Source: Streptomyces spinosisporus
Lineage (GTDB): Bacteria; Actinomycetota; Actinomycetes; Streptomycetales; Streptomycetaceae
Direction of reading: 5' to 3'
Assembly: GCF_022698145.1 (NCBI RefSeq)
Contig: NZ_JALDAX010000021.1
Span: 62,001-126,000, forward strand
DNA length: 64,000 nucleotides
A model generated the notes under the pieces. The model made no database searches. It saw nothing but the letters and a program-made list of their open reading frames with translations, and was not told the origin of the DNA. Made by a program: the position numbers and the translations under genes. Below, piece by piece: positions 9,827 through 20,541 of this stretch (position 1 is its first letter; every line of letters starts with the position of its first letter).

Positions 9827-11755
9827 GTGACCAGCCAGGTCAGCAGGACGACGGAGCAGGCAGACGGAACCGTAGTGGGAGTGCAGCGCGAACCGGGCGC
9901 GGCCAAGGACGTACGCAGGCTGGACCGGGTGATCATCCGGTTCGCGGGAGACTCCGGTGACGGTATGCAGCTCACCGGCGACCGCTTCACCTCCGAGACG
10001 GCGTCCTTCGGCAACGACCTGTCGACCCTGCCGAACTTCCCCGCCGAGATCCGGGCACCTGCCGGAACCCTGCCGGGCGTCTCCTCCTTCCAGCTTCACT
10101 TCGCCGACCACGACATCCTCACGCCGGGCGACGCGCCGAACGTCCTGGTCGCGATGAACCCGGCCGCGCTGAAGGCGAACATCGCCGATCTGCCGCGCGG
10201 CGCGGAGATCATCGTCAACACGGACGAGTTCACCAAACGGGCGATGCAGAAGGTCGGCTACGCCGCCTCCCCGCTGGAGGACGGCTCGCTCGACGGCTAC
10301 CACCTGCACGAGGTGCCGCTGACGACGCTCACGGTCGAGGCGCTCAAGGAGTTCGACCTCACCCGCAAGGAGGCCGAGCGCAGCAAGAACATGTTCGCGC
10401 TGGGCCTGCTGTCGTGGATGTACCACCGGCCGACCGAGGGCACCGAGAAGTTCCTGCGCACCAAGTTCGCCAAGAAGCCCGAGATCGCCGAGGCGAACCT
10501 CGCCGCCTTCCGGGCCGGCTGGAACTTCGGCGAGACGACCGAGGACTTCGCGGTCTCCTACGAGATCGCCCCGGCCACGACGGCCTTCCCGCCGGGCACC
10601 TACCGCAACATCTCCGGCAACCTCGCCCTCGCGTACGGCCTGATCGCCGCCTCGCGCCAGGCGGACCTGCCGCTGTTCCTCGGCTCGTACCCGATCACAC
10701 CGGCCTCGGACATCCTGCACGAGCTGAGCAGGCACAAGAACTTCGGCGTACGGACCTTCCAGGCGGAGGACGAGATCGCCGGCATCGGTGCGGCGCTGGG
10801 CGCGGCCTTCGGCGGCTCGCTGGGCGTGACCACCACCTCCGGCCCCGGTGTGGCGCTCAAGAGCGAGACCATCGGGCTCGCCGTCTCGCTGGAGCTGCCG
10901 CTGCTCGTCATCGACATCCAGCGCGGCGGCCCCTCCACCGGCCTGCCCACCAAGACCGAGCAGGCGGACCTGCTGCAGGCCATGTACGGCCGCAACGGCG
11001 AGGCGCCGGTGCCGGTGGTGGCGCCCAGGACGCCCGCGGACTGCTTCCACGCGGCCATCGAGGCGGCGCGGATCGCGCTGACGTACCGCACCCCGGTGGT
11101 GCTGCTCTCCGACGGCTACCTGGCCAACGGCTCCGAGCCCTGGCGCATCCCCGAGCTCGACGAACTCCCGGATCTGACCGTGCAGTTCGCGCAGGGCCCG
11201 AACCACACGCTGGCCGACGGCACCGAGGTCTTCTGGCCGTACAAGCGCGACCCGCAGACCCTCGCCCGGCCCTGGGCGATCCCGGGCACGCCCGGCCTGG
11301 AGCACCGCATCGGCGGCATCGAGAAGCAGGACGGCACGGGCAACATCTCCTACGACCCCGCCAACCACGACTTCATGGTCCGCACCCGCCAGGCCAAGGT
11401 CGACGGCATCGACGTGCCGGACCTGGAGGTCGACGACCCGCAGGAGGCCCGGACGCTGGTGCTCGGCTGGGGCTCGACCTACGGTCCGATCACCGCGGCG
11501 GTACGGCGGCTGCGCACTGCCGGCGAGTCCATCGCGCAGGCCCATCTGCGCCACCTCAACCCCTTCCCGCGGAATCTCGGCGCGGTGCTCAGGCGCTACG
11601 ACAAGGTGGTGATCCCCGAGATGAACCTCGGTCAGCTCGCCACGCTGATCCGAGCGAAGTACCTGGTCGACGCCCACTCGTACAACCAGGTCAACGGCAT
11701 GCCGTTCAAGGCCGAACAGCTCGCCACGGCTCTCAAGGAGGCCATCGATGGCTGA
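9827..11755 (+). CDS. korA: 2-oxoacid:ferredoxin oxidoreductase, alpha (fused gamma-alpha) subunit
   Basis: 642 aa, GTG start with AGGGAGG about 10 bp upstream. Residues 35-200 are the gamma-type domain (RFAGDSGDGMQLTG near 38-52). From about 245 on is the alpha pyrimidine-binding domain with GSYPITPASDILHELS near 288-303 and TTSGPGVALKSETIG near 339-353. Such enzymes oxidise 2-oxoglutarate (or another 2-oxoacid) with CoA to the acyl-CoA, passing electrons to ferredoxin. It overlaps korB by eight bases, so the two are coupled and form the alpha-beta enzyme. 2-Oxoglutarate specificity is inferred from the family, not proven. Confidence 0.93.
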   Translation: MTSQVSRTTEQADGTVVGVQREPGAAKDVRRLDRVIIRFAGDSGDGMQLTGDRFTSETASFGNDLSTLPNFPAEIRAPAGTLPGVSSFQLHFADHDILTPGDAPNVLVAMNPAALKANIADLPRGAEIIVNTDEFTKRAMQKVGYAASPLEDGSLDGYHLHEVPLTTLTVEALKEFDLTRKEAERSKNMFALGLLSWMYHRPTEGTEKFLRTKFAKKPEIAEANLAAFRAGWNFGETTEDFAVSYEIAPATTAFPPGTYRNISGNLALAYGLIAASRQADLPLFLGSYPITPASDILHELSRHKNFGVRTFQAEDEIAGIGAALGAAFGGSLGVTTTSGPGVALKSETIGLAVSLELPLLVIDIQRGGPSTGLPTKTEQADLLQAMYGRNGEAPVPVVAPRTPADCFHAAIEAARIALTYRTPVVLLSDGYLANGSEPWRIPELDELPDLTVQFAQGPNHTLADGTEVFWPYKRDPQTLARPWAIPGTPGLEHRIGGIEKQDGTGNISYDPANHDFMVRTRQAKVDGIDVPDLEVDDPQEARTLVLGWGSTYGPITAAVRRLRTAGESIAQAHLRHLNPFPRNLGAVLRRYDKVVIPEMNLGQLATLIRAKYLVDAHSYNQVNGMPFKAEQLATALKEAIDG

Positions 11756-12827
11756 GACGTCCACGGAAGGCACGGGCACGATCGAGGCGCTTTCTCTCGT
11801 TCCCAAGGCCGAGGCCCGCCAGTCCATGAAGGACTTCAAGTCCGACCAGGAAGTGCGCTGGTGCCCCGGCTGCGGTGACTACGCGATCCTGGCGGCCGTC
11901 CAGGGCTTCATGCCGCAGCTGGGCCTGGCCAAGGAGAACATCGTCTTCGTCTCGGGCATCGGCTGCTCGTCCCGCTTCCCGTACTACATGAACACGTACG
12001 GCATGCACTCCATCCACGGACGCGCCCCGGCCATCGCGACGGGCCTCGCCGCCAGTCGGCGGGATCTGTCGGTGTGGGTGGTCACGGGTGACGGCGACGC
12101 CCTGTCCATCGGCGGCAACCACCTCATCCACGCCCTGCGCCGGAACGTCAACCTGAAGATCCTGCTGTTCAACAACCGGATCTACGGTCTGACGAAGGGG
12201 CAGTACTCCCCCACGTCCGAGGTCGGCAAGATCACGAAGTCGACGCCGATGGGTTCGCTGGACGCGCCCTTCAACCCGGTGTCGCTGGCGATCGGCGCGG
12301 AGGCGTCCTTCGTGGCCCGCACCATCGACTCCGACCGCAAGCACCTCACCGAGGTGCTGCGCCAGGCGGCCGAGCACCCGGGCACGGCGCTGATCGAGAT
12401 CTACCAGAACTGCAACATCTTCAACGACGGCGCCTTCGAGGCCCTCAAGGACAACCAGCAGGCCGAGGAGGCCGTGATCCGGCTGGAGCACGGGCAGCCG
12501 ATCCGCTTCGGGCCGGACGGCTCGCGCGGTGTCGTACGGGACGCGGCGACCGGCGATCTGAAGGTGGTCACCGTGACGCCGGAGAACGAGGCCGAGGTGC
12601 TGGTGCACGACGCGCACGCCGCCTCCCCGACCACGGCGTTCGCGCTGTCCCGGCTGGCCGACCCGGACACCCTGCACCACACCCCGATCGGGGTGCTGCG
12701 CTCGGTCGACCGGCCCGTCTACGACACGCAGATGGCCGACCAGCTCGACACCGCGATCGAGCAGCACGGCAAGGGCGACCTGGGGTCGCTGCTGGCGGGC
12801 GGCGACACCTGGACGGTCGTCGGCTGA
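11748..12827 (+). CDS. korB: 2-oxoacid:ferredoxin oxidoreductase, beta subunit
   Basis: 359 aa, ATG 11748 inside the 3' end of korA. Carries the thiamine-diphosphate site (VVTGDGDALSIGGNHLIHA near 120-138, plus FNNRIYGLTKGQ) and the cysteines that hold its single 4Fe-4S cluster (WCPGCGD near 43-49, GIGCSS near 76-81, CN in YQNCNIFNDGA near 222). It completes the KorAB enzyme. In this window it is one of two potential reductants of ferredoxin or quinone pools. A small GC hairpin follows at 12838-12858. Confidence 0.93.
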   Translation: MAETSTEGTGTIEALSLVPKAEARQSMKDFKSDQEVRWCPGCGDYAILAAVQGFMPQLGLAKENIVFVSGIGCSSRFPYYMNTYGMHSIHGRAPAIATGLAASRRDLSVWVVTGDGDALSIGGNHLIHALRRNVNLKILLFNNRIYGLTKGQYSPTSEVGKITKSTPMGSLDAPFNPVSLAIGAEASFVARTIDSDRKHLTEVLRQAAEHPGTALIEIYQNCNIFNDGAFEALKDNQQAEEAVIRLEHGQPIRFGPDGSRGVVRDAATGDLKVVTVTPENEAEVLVHDAHAASPTTAFALSRLADPDTLHHTPIGVLRSVDRPVYDTQMADQLDTAIEQHGKGDLGSLLAGGDTWTVVG

Positions 12828-12837
12828 CCCGGCCGGA

Positions 12838-12858
12838 CGCAGCGGGCCGCACGCTGCG
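12838..12858. terminator. Weak hairpin between convergent korB and hxlR-type gene
   Basis: CGCAGC-N9-GCTGCG lies between two convergent stop codons only 39 bp apart. No U-tract is present, as is usual in Streptomyces. Stem of only six pairs, so the call is tentative. Confidence 0.4.
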
Positions 12859-12866
12859 GAGCGGGC

Positions 12867-13283
12867 TCAGGAGGCGTCGGCACCCCGGCGGGTGTCGTAC
12901 GCCTCCCGCGCCTCCTCCACCGCGTCCATCCGCTTCTCGGTCCACAGGGCCAGCGCCCGCACCTGCTCCGCGGCCTCCCGGCCCAGTTCGGTCAGGGAGT
13001 AGTCGACCCTGGGCGGGATCACGGGCCGGGCGTCGCGGTGGACCATGCCGTCGCGCTCCAGGGTCTGCAGGGTCTGGGTCAGCATCTTCTCGCTGACGCC
13101 GCGGCCGTAGCCGCTGACGGCCCGGCGCAGTTCGCTGAAGCGGTGGGGGCGGTCGAGGAGCTGGATCAGCACCAGGACACCCCAGCGGCTGGTGACGTGC
13201 TCGATCACGAGGCGGTACGGGCACATCGCCTCGACGGCGGCATCCGTTCCCCTTGCTCCCTTGACTGCTCCGCTTACTGCCAT
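12867..13283 (-). CDS. HxlR-family winged-helix regulator
   Basis: 138 aa. HxlR core residues 20-115: MCPYRLVIEHVTSRWGVLVL, the RFSELRRAVSG helix and MLTQTLQTLERDGMVHR, followed by the wing VDYSLTELG. Cys21 is at the position of the redox-sensing Cys in several HxlR proteins (CPYR instead of CPV). It is transcribed divergently from a QorB-like quinone reductase gene. This is the arrangement of E. coli ytfH/ytfG and of corynebacterial qorR/qor2. It is probably a repressor of that gene and of itself, released by quinone or electrophile oxidation of the Cys; the last point is inference. Confidence 0.88.
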   Translation of the reverse strand: MAVSGAVKGARGTDAAVEAMCPYRLVIEHVTSRWGVLVLIQLLDRPHRFSELRRAVSGYGRGVSEKMLTQTLQTLERDGMVHRDARPVIPPRVDYSLTELGREAAEQVRALALWTEKRMDAVEEAREAYDTRRGADAS

Positions 13284-13286
13284 GCC

Positions 13287-13311
13287 AGTACCTTACTTCA
13301 AAGTGGGTACT
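13287..13311. promoter_or_regulatory. Candidate HxlR operator between hxlR-type gene and qorB-like gene
   Basis: An interrupted dyad AGTACC-N13-GGTACT with an inner ACTT-CA-AAGT, centred at 13299. It lies just upstream of the regulator's ATG and about 65 bp before the oxidoreductase start. GTAC half-sites of this kind are typical of HxlR operators. Confidence 0.6.
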
Positions 13312-13374
13312 TTCCAATAGTTAGCGCAGCTCCTAGGGTCGGTGTCATCCGCACCCCACAAGGAGTTCCGCATC

Positions 13375-14229
<855 letters not shown>

Positions 14230-14254
14230 CACCCCGGCCGCTCGGGCCGCCCCT

Positions 14255-14296
14255 CCGCCTGTCATGACCGTATGGCGATACGCGCATGACAGGCGG
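14255..14296. terminator. 42-nt near-perfect hairpin downstream of qorB-like gene
   Basis: The outer stem is CCGCCTGTCATG/CATGACAGGCGG, the inner stem CGTAT/ATACG, with one two-base mismatch between them and a GGCG loop. It begins 25 bp after the qorB-like stop and ends about 60 bp before rarD. No U-tract follows. It is most likely an intrinsic terminator for the upstream gene, but the near-perfect symmetry could also serve a regulator of rarD. Confidence 0.65.
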
Positions 14297-14355
14297 GGGC
14301 GTTCGGCGTTACCTTCTGCCTGGCACATACATGCGACCGGGCGAGGAGGGGGCAC

Positions 14356-15306
14356 GTGACCGGGAAGTCGAGCGGCGAGAGGCGCACAGGACTGCTGAAC
14401 GGCTTCGCGGCATACGGGATGTGGGGTCTGGTCCCCCTCTTCTGGCCGCTGCTGAAGCCCGCCGGAGCGGTCGAGATCCTGGCCCACCGGATGGCCTGGT
14501 CCCTGGTCTTCGTGGCCGCCGCGCTGCTCGTGACCCGGCGCTGGGCCTGGGCCGGCGCACTGCTGAGGCAGCCGCGCAGACTGGCGCTCGTCGCGGTCGC
14601 CGCGGCCTTCATCACCATCAACTGGGGCGTCTACATCTGGGCCGTGAACAGCGGGCACGTGGTCGAGGCCTCGCTCGGGTACTTCATCAACCCGCTGGTC
14701 ACCATCGCCATGGGCGTGCTGCTGCTGAAGGAACGGCTGCGTCCCGTGCAGTGGGTGGCGGTCGGGACCGGCTTCGCCGCGGTGGTGGTGCTCGCCGTGG
14801 GCTACGGGCAGTTGCCGTGGATCTCGCTCACGCTCGCCTTCTCCTTCGCCACCTACGGGCTGGTGAAGAAGAAGGTCGATCTCGGCGGGGTGGAGTCGCT
14901 GGCGGCAGAGACCGCGATCCAGTTCGTGCCCGCGGTGGGCTATCTGGTGTGGCTGTCCGCGCAGGGCAGGTCGACGTTCGCCGTGCACGGGCCGGGGCAC
15001 GCGGCGCTGCTCGCCGCGTCCGGGGTGGTCACCGCGCTGCCGCTGGTCTGCTTCGGCGCGGCGGCCATACGGGTGCCGCTGTCGACGCTGGGGCTGCTCC
15101 AGTATCTGACGCCGGTGTTCCAGTTCCTGCTCGGGATCCTGTACTTCCACGAGGAGATGCCGCCGGAGCGGTGGGCCGGGTTCGGGCTGGTGTGGCTGGC
15201 GCTGGCGCTGCTGACCTGGGATGCGTGGCGGGCCGCCCGCAGGGTCGCCCGGGCTCGTCAGGCGCTGCGGGTCGATGCGCCGGCGCCCGCCGCAGTGGAC
15301 GTGTGA
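14356..15306 (+). CDS. rarD: RarD-type EamA-family permease
   Basis: 316 aa, GTG start with GAGGAGGGGG upstream. About ten hydrophobic helices in two EamA halves. RarD landmarks are GFAAYGMWGLVPLFWPLLK at the start, NWGVYIWAVNSGHVVEASLGYFINPL near 95-120 and QYLTPVFQFLLGI near 250. It is a cytoplasmic-membrane drug/metabolite transporter superfamily member; named after E. coli RarD (chloramphenicol sensitivity), the physiological substrate is unknown. A GC hairpin (15308-15330) follows the stop. Confidence 0.9.
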   Translation: MTGKSSGERRTGLLNGFAAYGMWGLVPLFWPLLKPAGAVEILAHRMAWSLVFVAAALLVTRRWAWAGALLRQPRRLALVAVAAAFITINWGVYIWAVNSGHVVEASLGYFINPLVTIAMGVLLLKERLRPVQWVAVGTGFAAVVVLAVGYGQLPWISLTLAFSFATYGLVKKKVDLGGVESLAAETAIQFVPAVGYLVWLSAQGRSTFAVHGPGHAALLAASGVVTALPLVCFGAAAIRVPLSTLGLLQYLTPVFQFLLGILYFHEEMPPERWAGFGLVWLALALLTWDAWRAARRVARARQALRVDAPAPAAVDV

Positions 15307-15307
15307 C

Positions 15308-15330
15308 GGGGCGTCCGCCGGCTCCGCCCC
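15308..15330 (+). terminator. Hairpin downstream of rarD
   Basis: GGGGCG-N11-CGCCCC begins directly after the rarD stop codon. GC-rich stem without U-tract, the usual Streptomyces form. Confidence 0.5.
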
Positions 15331-15354
15331 TCTGGCTCGGCGTCCGATATGTGA

Positions 15355-16443
<1,089 letters not shown>

Positions 16444-16447
<4 letters not shown>

Positions 16448-17793
16448 TGGGCCGACTTGCGGGCGCGTTCCGTGAGTCGGCCCATGCGGGCGCGGGCGGA
16501 CTCCAGTTGCTCGATGTCGTCGGCGGCGGGGCCGTCCTCGGCGGTGAGCTCGGTCCACAGGCCGATCAGATCGCGGCCGAGGTCCAAGCCCTGCTGCGGA
16601 TCGCGTACGGCGCGCCAGGCGGAGGCCGCGCTCTGGACGTTGCCGTAGGCCGCCTCCGCGTCCCCGGTGCGCCGGCGGATCCGCGCAAGATCGAGCGACT
16701 GCCGGAAGGAACGGATCGGGTCGCCCGCCAAGTAGGCGATGTAGGCGGCGAGTTCACGCAGCCGCAGCACCTCGTCATGCTCCGGCCCGAGCGCCGCCGA
16801 CGCCTCCCCGACCGTACCCTCGGCCAGCCGCGCGGCTTCCTCCGTCCGCCCCGTCTTCACAGCCTCGTTGATCAGCCCCATCGGCTCAACAAGAAAGCTG
16901 ACAGTAACCGGCGGTTCCTCCCCGAGCACAGCCTCGGCCACAGCATCAAACCCACGAGCGGGCGTGGGCTTGGGATCGGGATCCAGAGCGGGGTCGGGTG
17001 GGACGACCGAGAGCGAGCTGGGCCGGCTGGGGTCGGGTGTGGGCTGGGGCTTGGGGGTGGACTGGGGTCCGGGTGCGGGCGGTCCGGGTGCGGGCTGAGG
17101 CCCGGAGGTGGGTCGTTGCCCCGGCGGCGGTGTGTCCTGCGGTGCTGTGGGGTGGTGTGGGATCGCGTCCATCGGTGGGGGTGGGCCGAACTCGCCCGTT
17201 GGGGGGGTTACCGTGCCGGGGGTGTGGTCCTCGGGGGGTTCCGGTAGGGCGCGTAGGGCGAAGGTCGGGGCGGTCCCGCCCGTATCTGCGGCCGATTCGG
17301 GTACGGCGCGTAGGGGGAACGTCGGTGCGTTCTCGCCCAGGGGCTGCGGTTCAGGGGTCGCGCGCAGCGGAAAGGTCGGCGCGGTCTCCCGCTGGGGTTC
17401 CGGGGTGGCCCGCAGTACATGAGTCGGCTTGTCCCGACGGGGGGTGTCCTCGGGCTGGGGCGGCGCGGGCGCCATCTGCTCCGGTTCCCCGGTGAAGTTG
17501 CTGGCTCCGTCCGGTTCGACCCGGAGGTGGACGACGTAGCCGATCCGCTCGTCGTGGACCGTGGCGTGGACGGGGTGGCCGGTGGCCAGGGCGATGCGCT
17601 GGAGGTGGTTCAGCACGGCCTGCTGGATCTCCTCGCCGGTGCCCGCCGTGACGGGTACGCCGCCGACCCAGGCGCCGACCGCACCATCTGCACCGACCGC
17701 GGGCACGCGGACGTCGATCGGTGCCGCCACGAGGGCCGCCGAGTCCGCGGCACCCTTCTGTTCCCGCTTCTTCTCGCGGCTGAGTCGAGACAT
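16444..17793 (-). CDS. Pro-rich linker protein with C-terminal TPR-like helical domain
   Basis: 449 aa; ATG 17793 with GAGGAAAG upstream. Three parts are seen. Residues 1-105 form a small folded region (IDVRVPAV, then VLNHLQRIALATGHPVHATV). Residues 122-187 hold four repeats on the pattern APTFxLRAxPEP. Residues 190-295 are a Pro-rich linker. Residues 300-449 are predicted helical with TPR-like spacing (AVKTGRTEEAARLAEGTVGEASAALG). No enzyme motif or signal peptide was seen. It is divergent from the P-loop-like protein at 18048, a pairing I recall from other Streptomyces. Function unknown; a scaffold or adaptor is plausible. Confidence 0.8.
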
Positions 17794-18047
17794 CGCTTTC
17801 CTCACTCGGATGCGTCGGGGAGTCCGCGGACAGCGCTCACGGCTTCCATGGTGCTCCCTCCCGCCGTCGGCCATCCGCTCCCCCGGCGACAAGATCCGGG
17901 TCCTGCACGTACTGTCGAGTCTCTCCGGTCGCTCCCGGTGCACACGTCACCGTGGCGTCACAGACTCGTAGCAGGTGCCGCGCACCCCGTCGCGTGACCG
18001 CAGCGGCCCGGTGAGGATCGAGGGGCGTGACGAGGAGGAGAGCGGGC

Positions 18048-18560
18048 ATGCGCGCGGATGTGCAGAAGGGACCGGAGATCTGGCTCCGCGGCCCGGTCAC
18101 CGTACCGGAGCCGGGGCCGCAGGAACCCCACACCCATGCCGGCCCCCGGCGCTACTCCTGGGTCGGCACCCACGGCGGCGCCGGCGTCTCCACCCTCGCC
18201 GCGGTCTACGGCGGTCACGACTGCGGCCGCGACTGGCCGGGCCCCGAGGATCCGGTGTCCGTCCTGCTCGTCGCGCGTACGCATGCCGCGGGTCTTGCGG
18301 CCGTGCTGCGCGCCGTGGAGGTCTTCCGGCTCGGTGAGGCCCCGCCCGGGCTCGACCTGGACGCCGTCGTACTGGTCGCGGACGCGCCGGGGCGGCTGCC
18401 GCGTCCGCTGGAGAAGCAGGTCCGGCTGATCGAGCCGCTCATCGACGTGTACCGCGTGCCCTGGGTGAACGACTGGCGCCTCGGCGACCTCGGCGGGACA
18501 CCGCCGCGCGAGACGGAGGCCCTGGCCCGGCTCACGGGGGCGTCCGCACGGCGCAGGTGA
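18048..18560 (+). CDS. Small protein with P-loop-like GGAGVST motif (DUF6668-like)
   Basis: 170 aa; ATG 18048 with GAGGAGGAG eight bases upstream. Residues 39-52 read VGTHGGAGVSTLAA, resembling the deviant Walker A of MinD/ParA and Streptomyces secretion-linked proteins but lacking the usual lysine before S/T. Residues 75-105 (SVLLVARTHAAGLAAVLRAVE) and DAVVLVADAPGRLP continue a Rossmann-like alternation of strands and helices. Such proteins occur beside secretion or conjugation modules in actinomycetes; none is visible here except the divergent helical-repeat gene. The family assignment is from memory and should be treated as tentative. Confidence 0.65.
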   Translation: MRADVQKGPEIWLRGPVTVPEPGPQEPHTHAGPRRYSWVGTHGGAGVSTLAAVYGGHDCGRDWPGPEDPVSVLLVARTHAAGLAAVLRAVEVFRLGEAPPGLDLDAVVLVADAPGRLPRPLEKQVRLIEPLIDVYRVPWVNDWRLGDLGGTPPRETEALARLTGASARRR

Positions 18561-18561
18561 T

Positions 18562-18588
18562 CGTCGAGCGCCGGGCCTTTGCTCGACG
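18562..18588. terminator. Hairpin between convergent genes
   Basis: CGTCGAGC-N11-GCTCGACG lies just after the stop of the P-loop-like gene and 28 bp from the stop of the convergent ABC permease gene. Probably ends transcription in both directions. Confidence 0.6.
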
Positions 18589-18615
18589 GCCCGCCCGGCA
18601 CCCCGCCGCGTGCCG

Positions 18616-19533
18616 CTACGCCGTGATGTCCTTCGCCGTGAACCGCGCCCAGGCCGCCGAGCCGAACACCACGGCGTACAGGCCCTGCAGTCCGAGGTTC
18701 TTCACCAGGTCGTCCCAGTAGACGGGCTCCCGCATCAGGTCGGCGAAGGACAGCCAGTAGTGGGAGAAGAAGTACGGCTGGATCGCGTGCAGTTGGGGGA
18801 TCTGGTCGAGGATCTGGACGGTGATCAGCAGCCCGACCGTGGTCGCCATCGCCGCGATCCCGCTGCCGGTGAGCGTCGACACGAACAGGCCGAGGGCCGC
18901 GATGCCCACCAGGGACGCGGCGACGACCAGGGCGATCAGCAGGGCCCGGCCGAGCCCGTCGGCGAAGCTGATCTGGGTGCCGGAGATCGTCGTGAGGTCG
19001 CCGAGCGGGAAGAGGACGGCGCCGACCGTCAGCGCCGAGACCGCGACCGTGAGCGTGGCGACGAGACAGAAGGCCAGCACGATCGCGTACTTGGTGAGCA
19101 GCAGGCGGGTGCGTCCGGCGGGGGCGACCAGGAGATAGCGCAGGGTGCCGGCGTTCGCCTCGCCCGCGACCGCGTCGCCCGCGACGACGCCGATCGCCAT
19201 CGGCAGGAAGAACGGCAGGGTCGCGGCCAGTGCGGTGAAGACCAGGAACAGGCCGTTGTTGGTGATCTGCGAGATGAACGCGGGGCCACCGCCGCCGTCG
19301 GGCCCGCCCCCGCCGACCGAGGAACCGTCGCTCGTCTCGATCTTGACCGCGATGCCGACCAGGATCGGCACGGCCGCCAGCACGCCGAGCAGCGCGAGCG
19401 TGCGCCAGCGCCGGAAGGTGGTGAGCAGTTCGCTGCGCAGGAGCCCGAAGGTCCACAGCAGTCTCGGTGCGCGGACCGCACCGGCGGCCGGTCCCGTGGT
19501 CACCGCGTCCGTCGCCGCTTCAGCCTGCGACAT
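18616..19533 (-). CDS. ABC-2-type transporter permease
   Basis: 305 aa; ATG 19533 overlaps the ATPase gene by 14 bp and has GGGAGGGATTCG upstream. About six hydrophobic helices (for example near 50-70, 105-125, 155-180 and 190-215). An extracytoplasmic Gly-rich loop lies around residues 70-90 (SSVGGGGPDGGGG). The GEANAGTLRYLLVAPAGRTRLLL segment after the second helix is typical of ABC-2 permeases. It forms an exporter with the ATPase encoded just upstream. The LolA-like gene precedes the pair in the same direction. Substrate unknown. Confidence 0.88.
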   Translation of the reverse strand: MSQAEAATDAVTTGPAAGAVRAPRLLWTFGLLRSELLTTFRRWRTLALLGVLAAVPILVGIAVKIETSDGSSVGGGGPDGGGGPAFISQITNNGLFLVFTALAATLPFFLPMAIGVVAGDAVAGEANAGTLRYLLVAPAGRTRLLLTKYAIVLAFCLVATLTVAVSALTVGAVLFPLGDLTTISGTQISFADGLGRALLIALVVAASLVGIAALGLFVSTLTGSGIAAMATTVGLLITVQILDQIPQLHAIQPYFFSHYWLSFADLMREPVYWDDLVKNLGLQGLYAVVFGSAAWARFTAKDITA

Positions 19534-20494
19534 CGAATCCCTCCCCCGTGAGCGCCACGAACGCGTCCTCCAGGGAGGCCCGCTCGACACCGAAGCCGCG
19601 CACCCGGACACCGGCCGTCACCAGCGCCGCGTTCACCTCGGCGAGATCCCGCTCGGGCGGCTCGGCGGTCACCCGGTCCTCGGCCACGACGACGTCGGCG
19701 GCGCCCTGCTCCTTCAGCACACGGGCCGCGTCCCCGGTGTCGGGCGTGGTGACGACGAGGCGCCCGCGCACTCCCGCGGACAGGTCGGCGACGGCGCCCT
19801 GGGTGATCAGACGGCCCTGCGCCATCACCGCGGCATGGGTGCAGACCTGCTCGATCTCGTCGAGCAGATGCGAGGAGAGGAAGACGGTCGTGCCGTCGGA
19901 GGCCAGCTCCCTGACCAGGGAGCGGATCTCGCGCATGCCCTGCGGGTCGAGGCCGTTGGTCGGTTCGTCCAGCACGAGCAGCCGGCGCGGCTGCAGCAGC
20001 GCACCCGCGAGCCCGAGCCGCTGCTTCATGCCGAGCGAGTACGCCTTGGCCTTCTTGCCGCCGGCGGCCGTCAGGCCCACCCGCTCCAGCGCCGAGGCGA
20101 CGCGGGTGCGCCGGGTGCGCGGATCGGCGGTCGGGTCGGCGGCGTCGTAGCGCAGGAGGTTGTCGCGGCCGGAGAGGAAGCCGTAGAGAGCCGGGCCCTC
20201 GATCAGGGCGCCGACGTGCGGGAGCACGGCGCGCGAGGCGCGTGGCATGGGTCTGCCGAGGACGCGCGCCGTGCCCGACGTGGGCTCGATGAGGCCCATC
20301 AGCATGCGGATGGTGGTGGTCTTGCCCGAGCCGTTCGGACCGAGGAAGCCGAAGACGCTGCCCGCCGGGACGGTCAGATCCAGACCGTCGACGGCGAGCT
20401 GCCCGCCGCGGTAGCGCTTGGTGAGCCCGCGGGTGGCGATGACGCTGTCACCCGGCTCGCCCTGCTCCGGCTCCGTGGCGGACGCATCGCCCAT
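19520..20494 (-). CDS. ABC transporter ATP-binding protein (exporter type)
   Basis: 324 aa, ATG 20494 with CGAGGGAG upstream. Walker A GFLGPNGSGKTTT near 49-61, signature YSLGMKQRLGLAGALL near 152-167, Walker B LLVLDEPTNGLD near 172-183, H-loop SSHLL near 206. The accessory C-terminal region after 230 is that of CcmA/DrrA-like ATPases of ABC-2 exporters. It overlaps its permease gene and lies 47 bp after the LolA-like gene in the direction of transcription, so the three probably share a transcript. Confidence 0.92.
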   Translation of the reverse strand: MGDASATEPEQGEPGDSVIATRGLTKRYRGGQLAVDGLDLTVPAGSVFGFLGPNGSGKTTTIRMLMGLIEPTSGTARVLGRPMPRASRAVLPHVGALIEGPALYGFLSGRDNLLRYDAADPTADPRTRRTRVASALERVGLTAAGGKKAKAYSLGMKQRLGLAGALLQPRRLLVLDEPTNGLDPQGMREIRSLVRELASDGTTVFLSSHLLDEIEQVCTHAAVMAQGRLITQGAVADLSAGVRGRLVVTTPDTGDAARVLKEQGAADVVVAEDRVTAEPPERDLAEVNAALVTAGVRVRGFGVERASLEDAFVALTGEGFDVAG

Positions 20495-20541
20495 CGGCTC
20501 CCTCGATTCGTCGTACGTGTACGGCGGTTGCCCGCGGTGTC

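Noticed and set aside
9606-9830. Short 74-codon frame before korA
   Set aside because: No ribosome site or family features. It covers the promoter region and overlaps the korA start.
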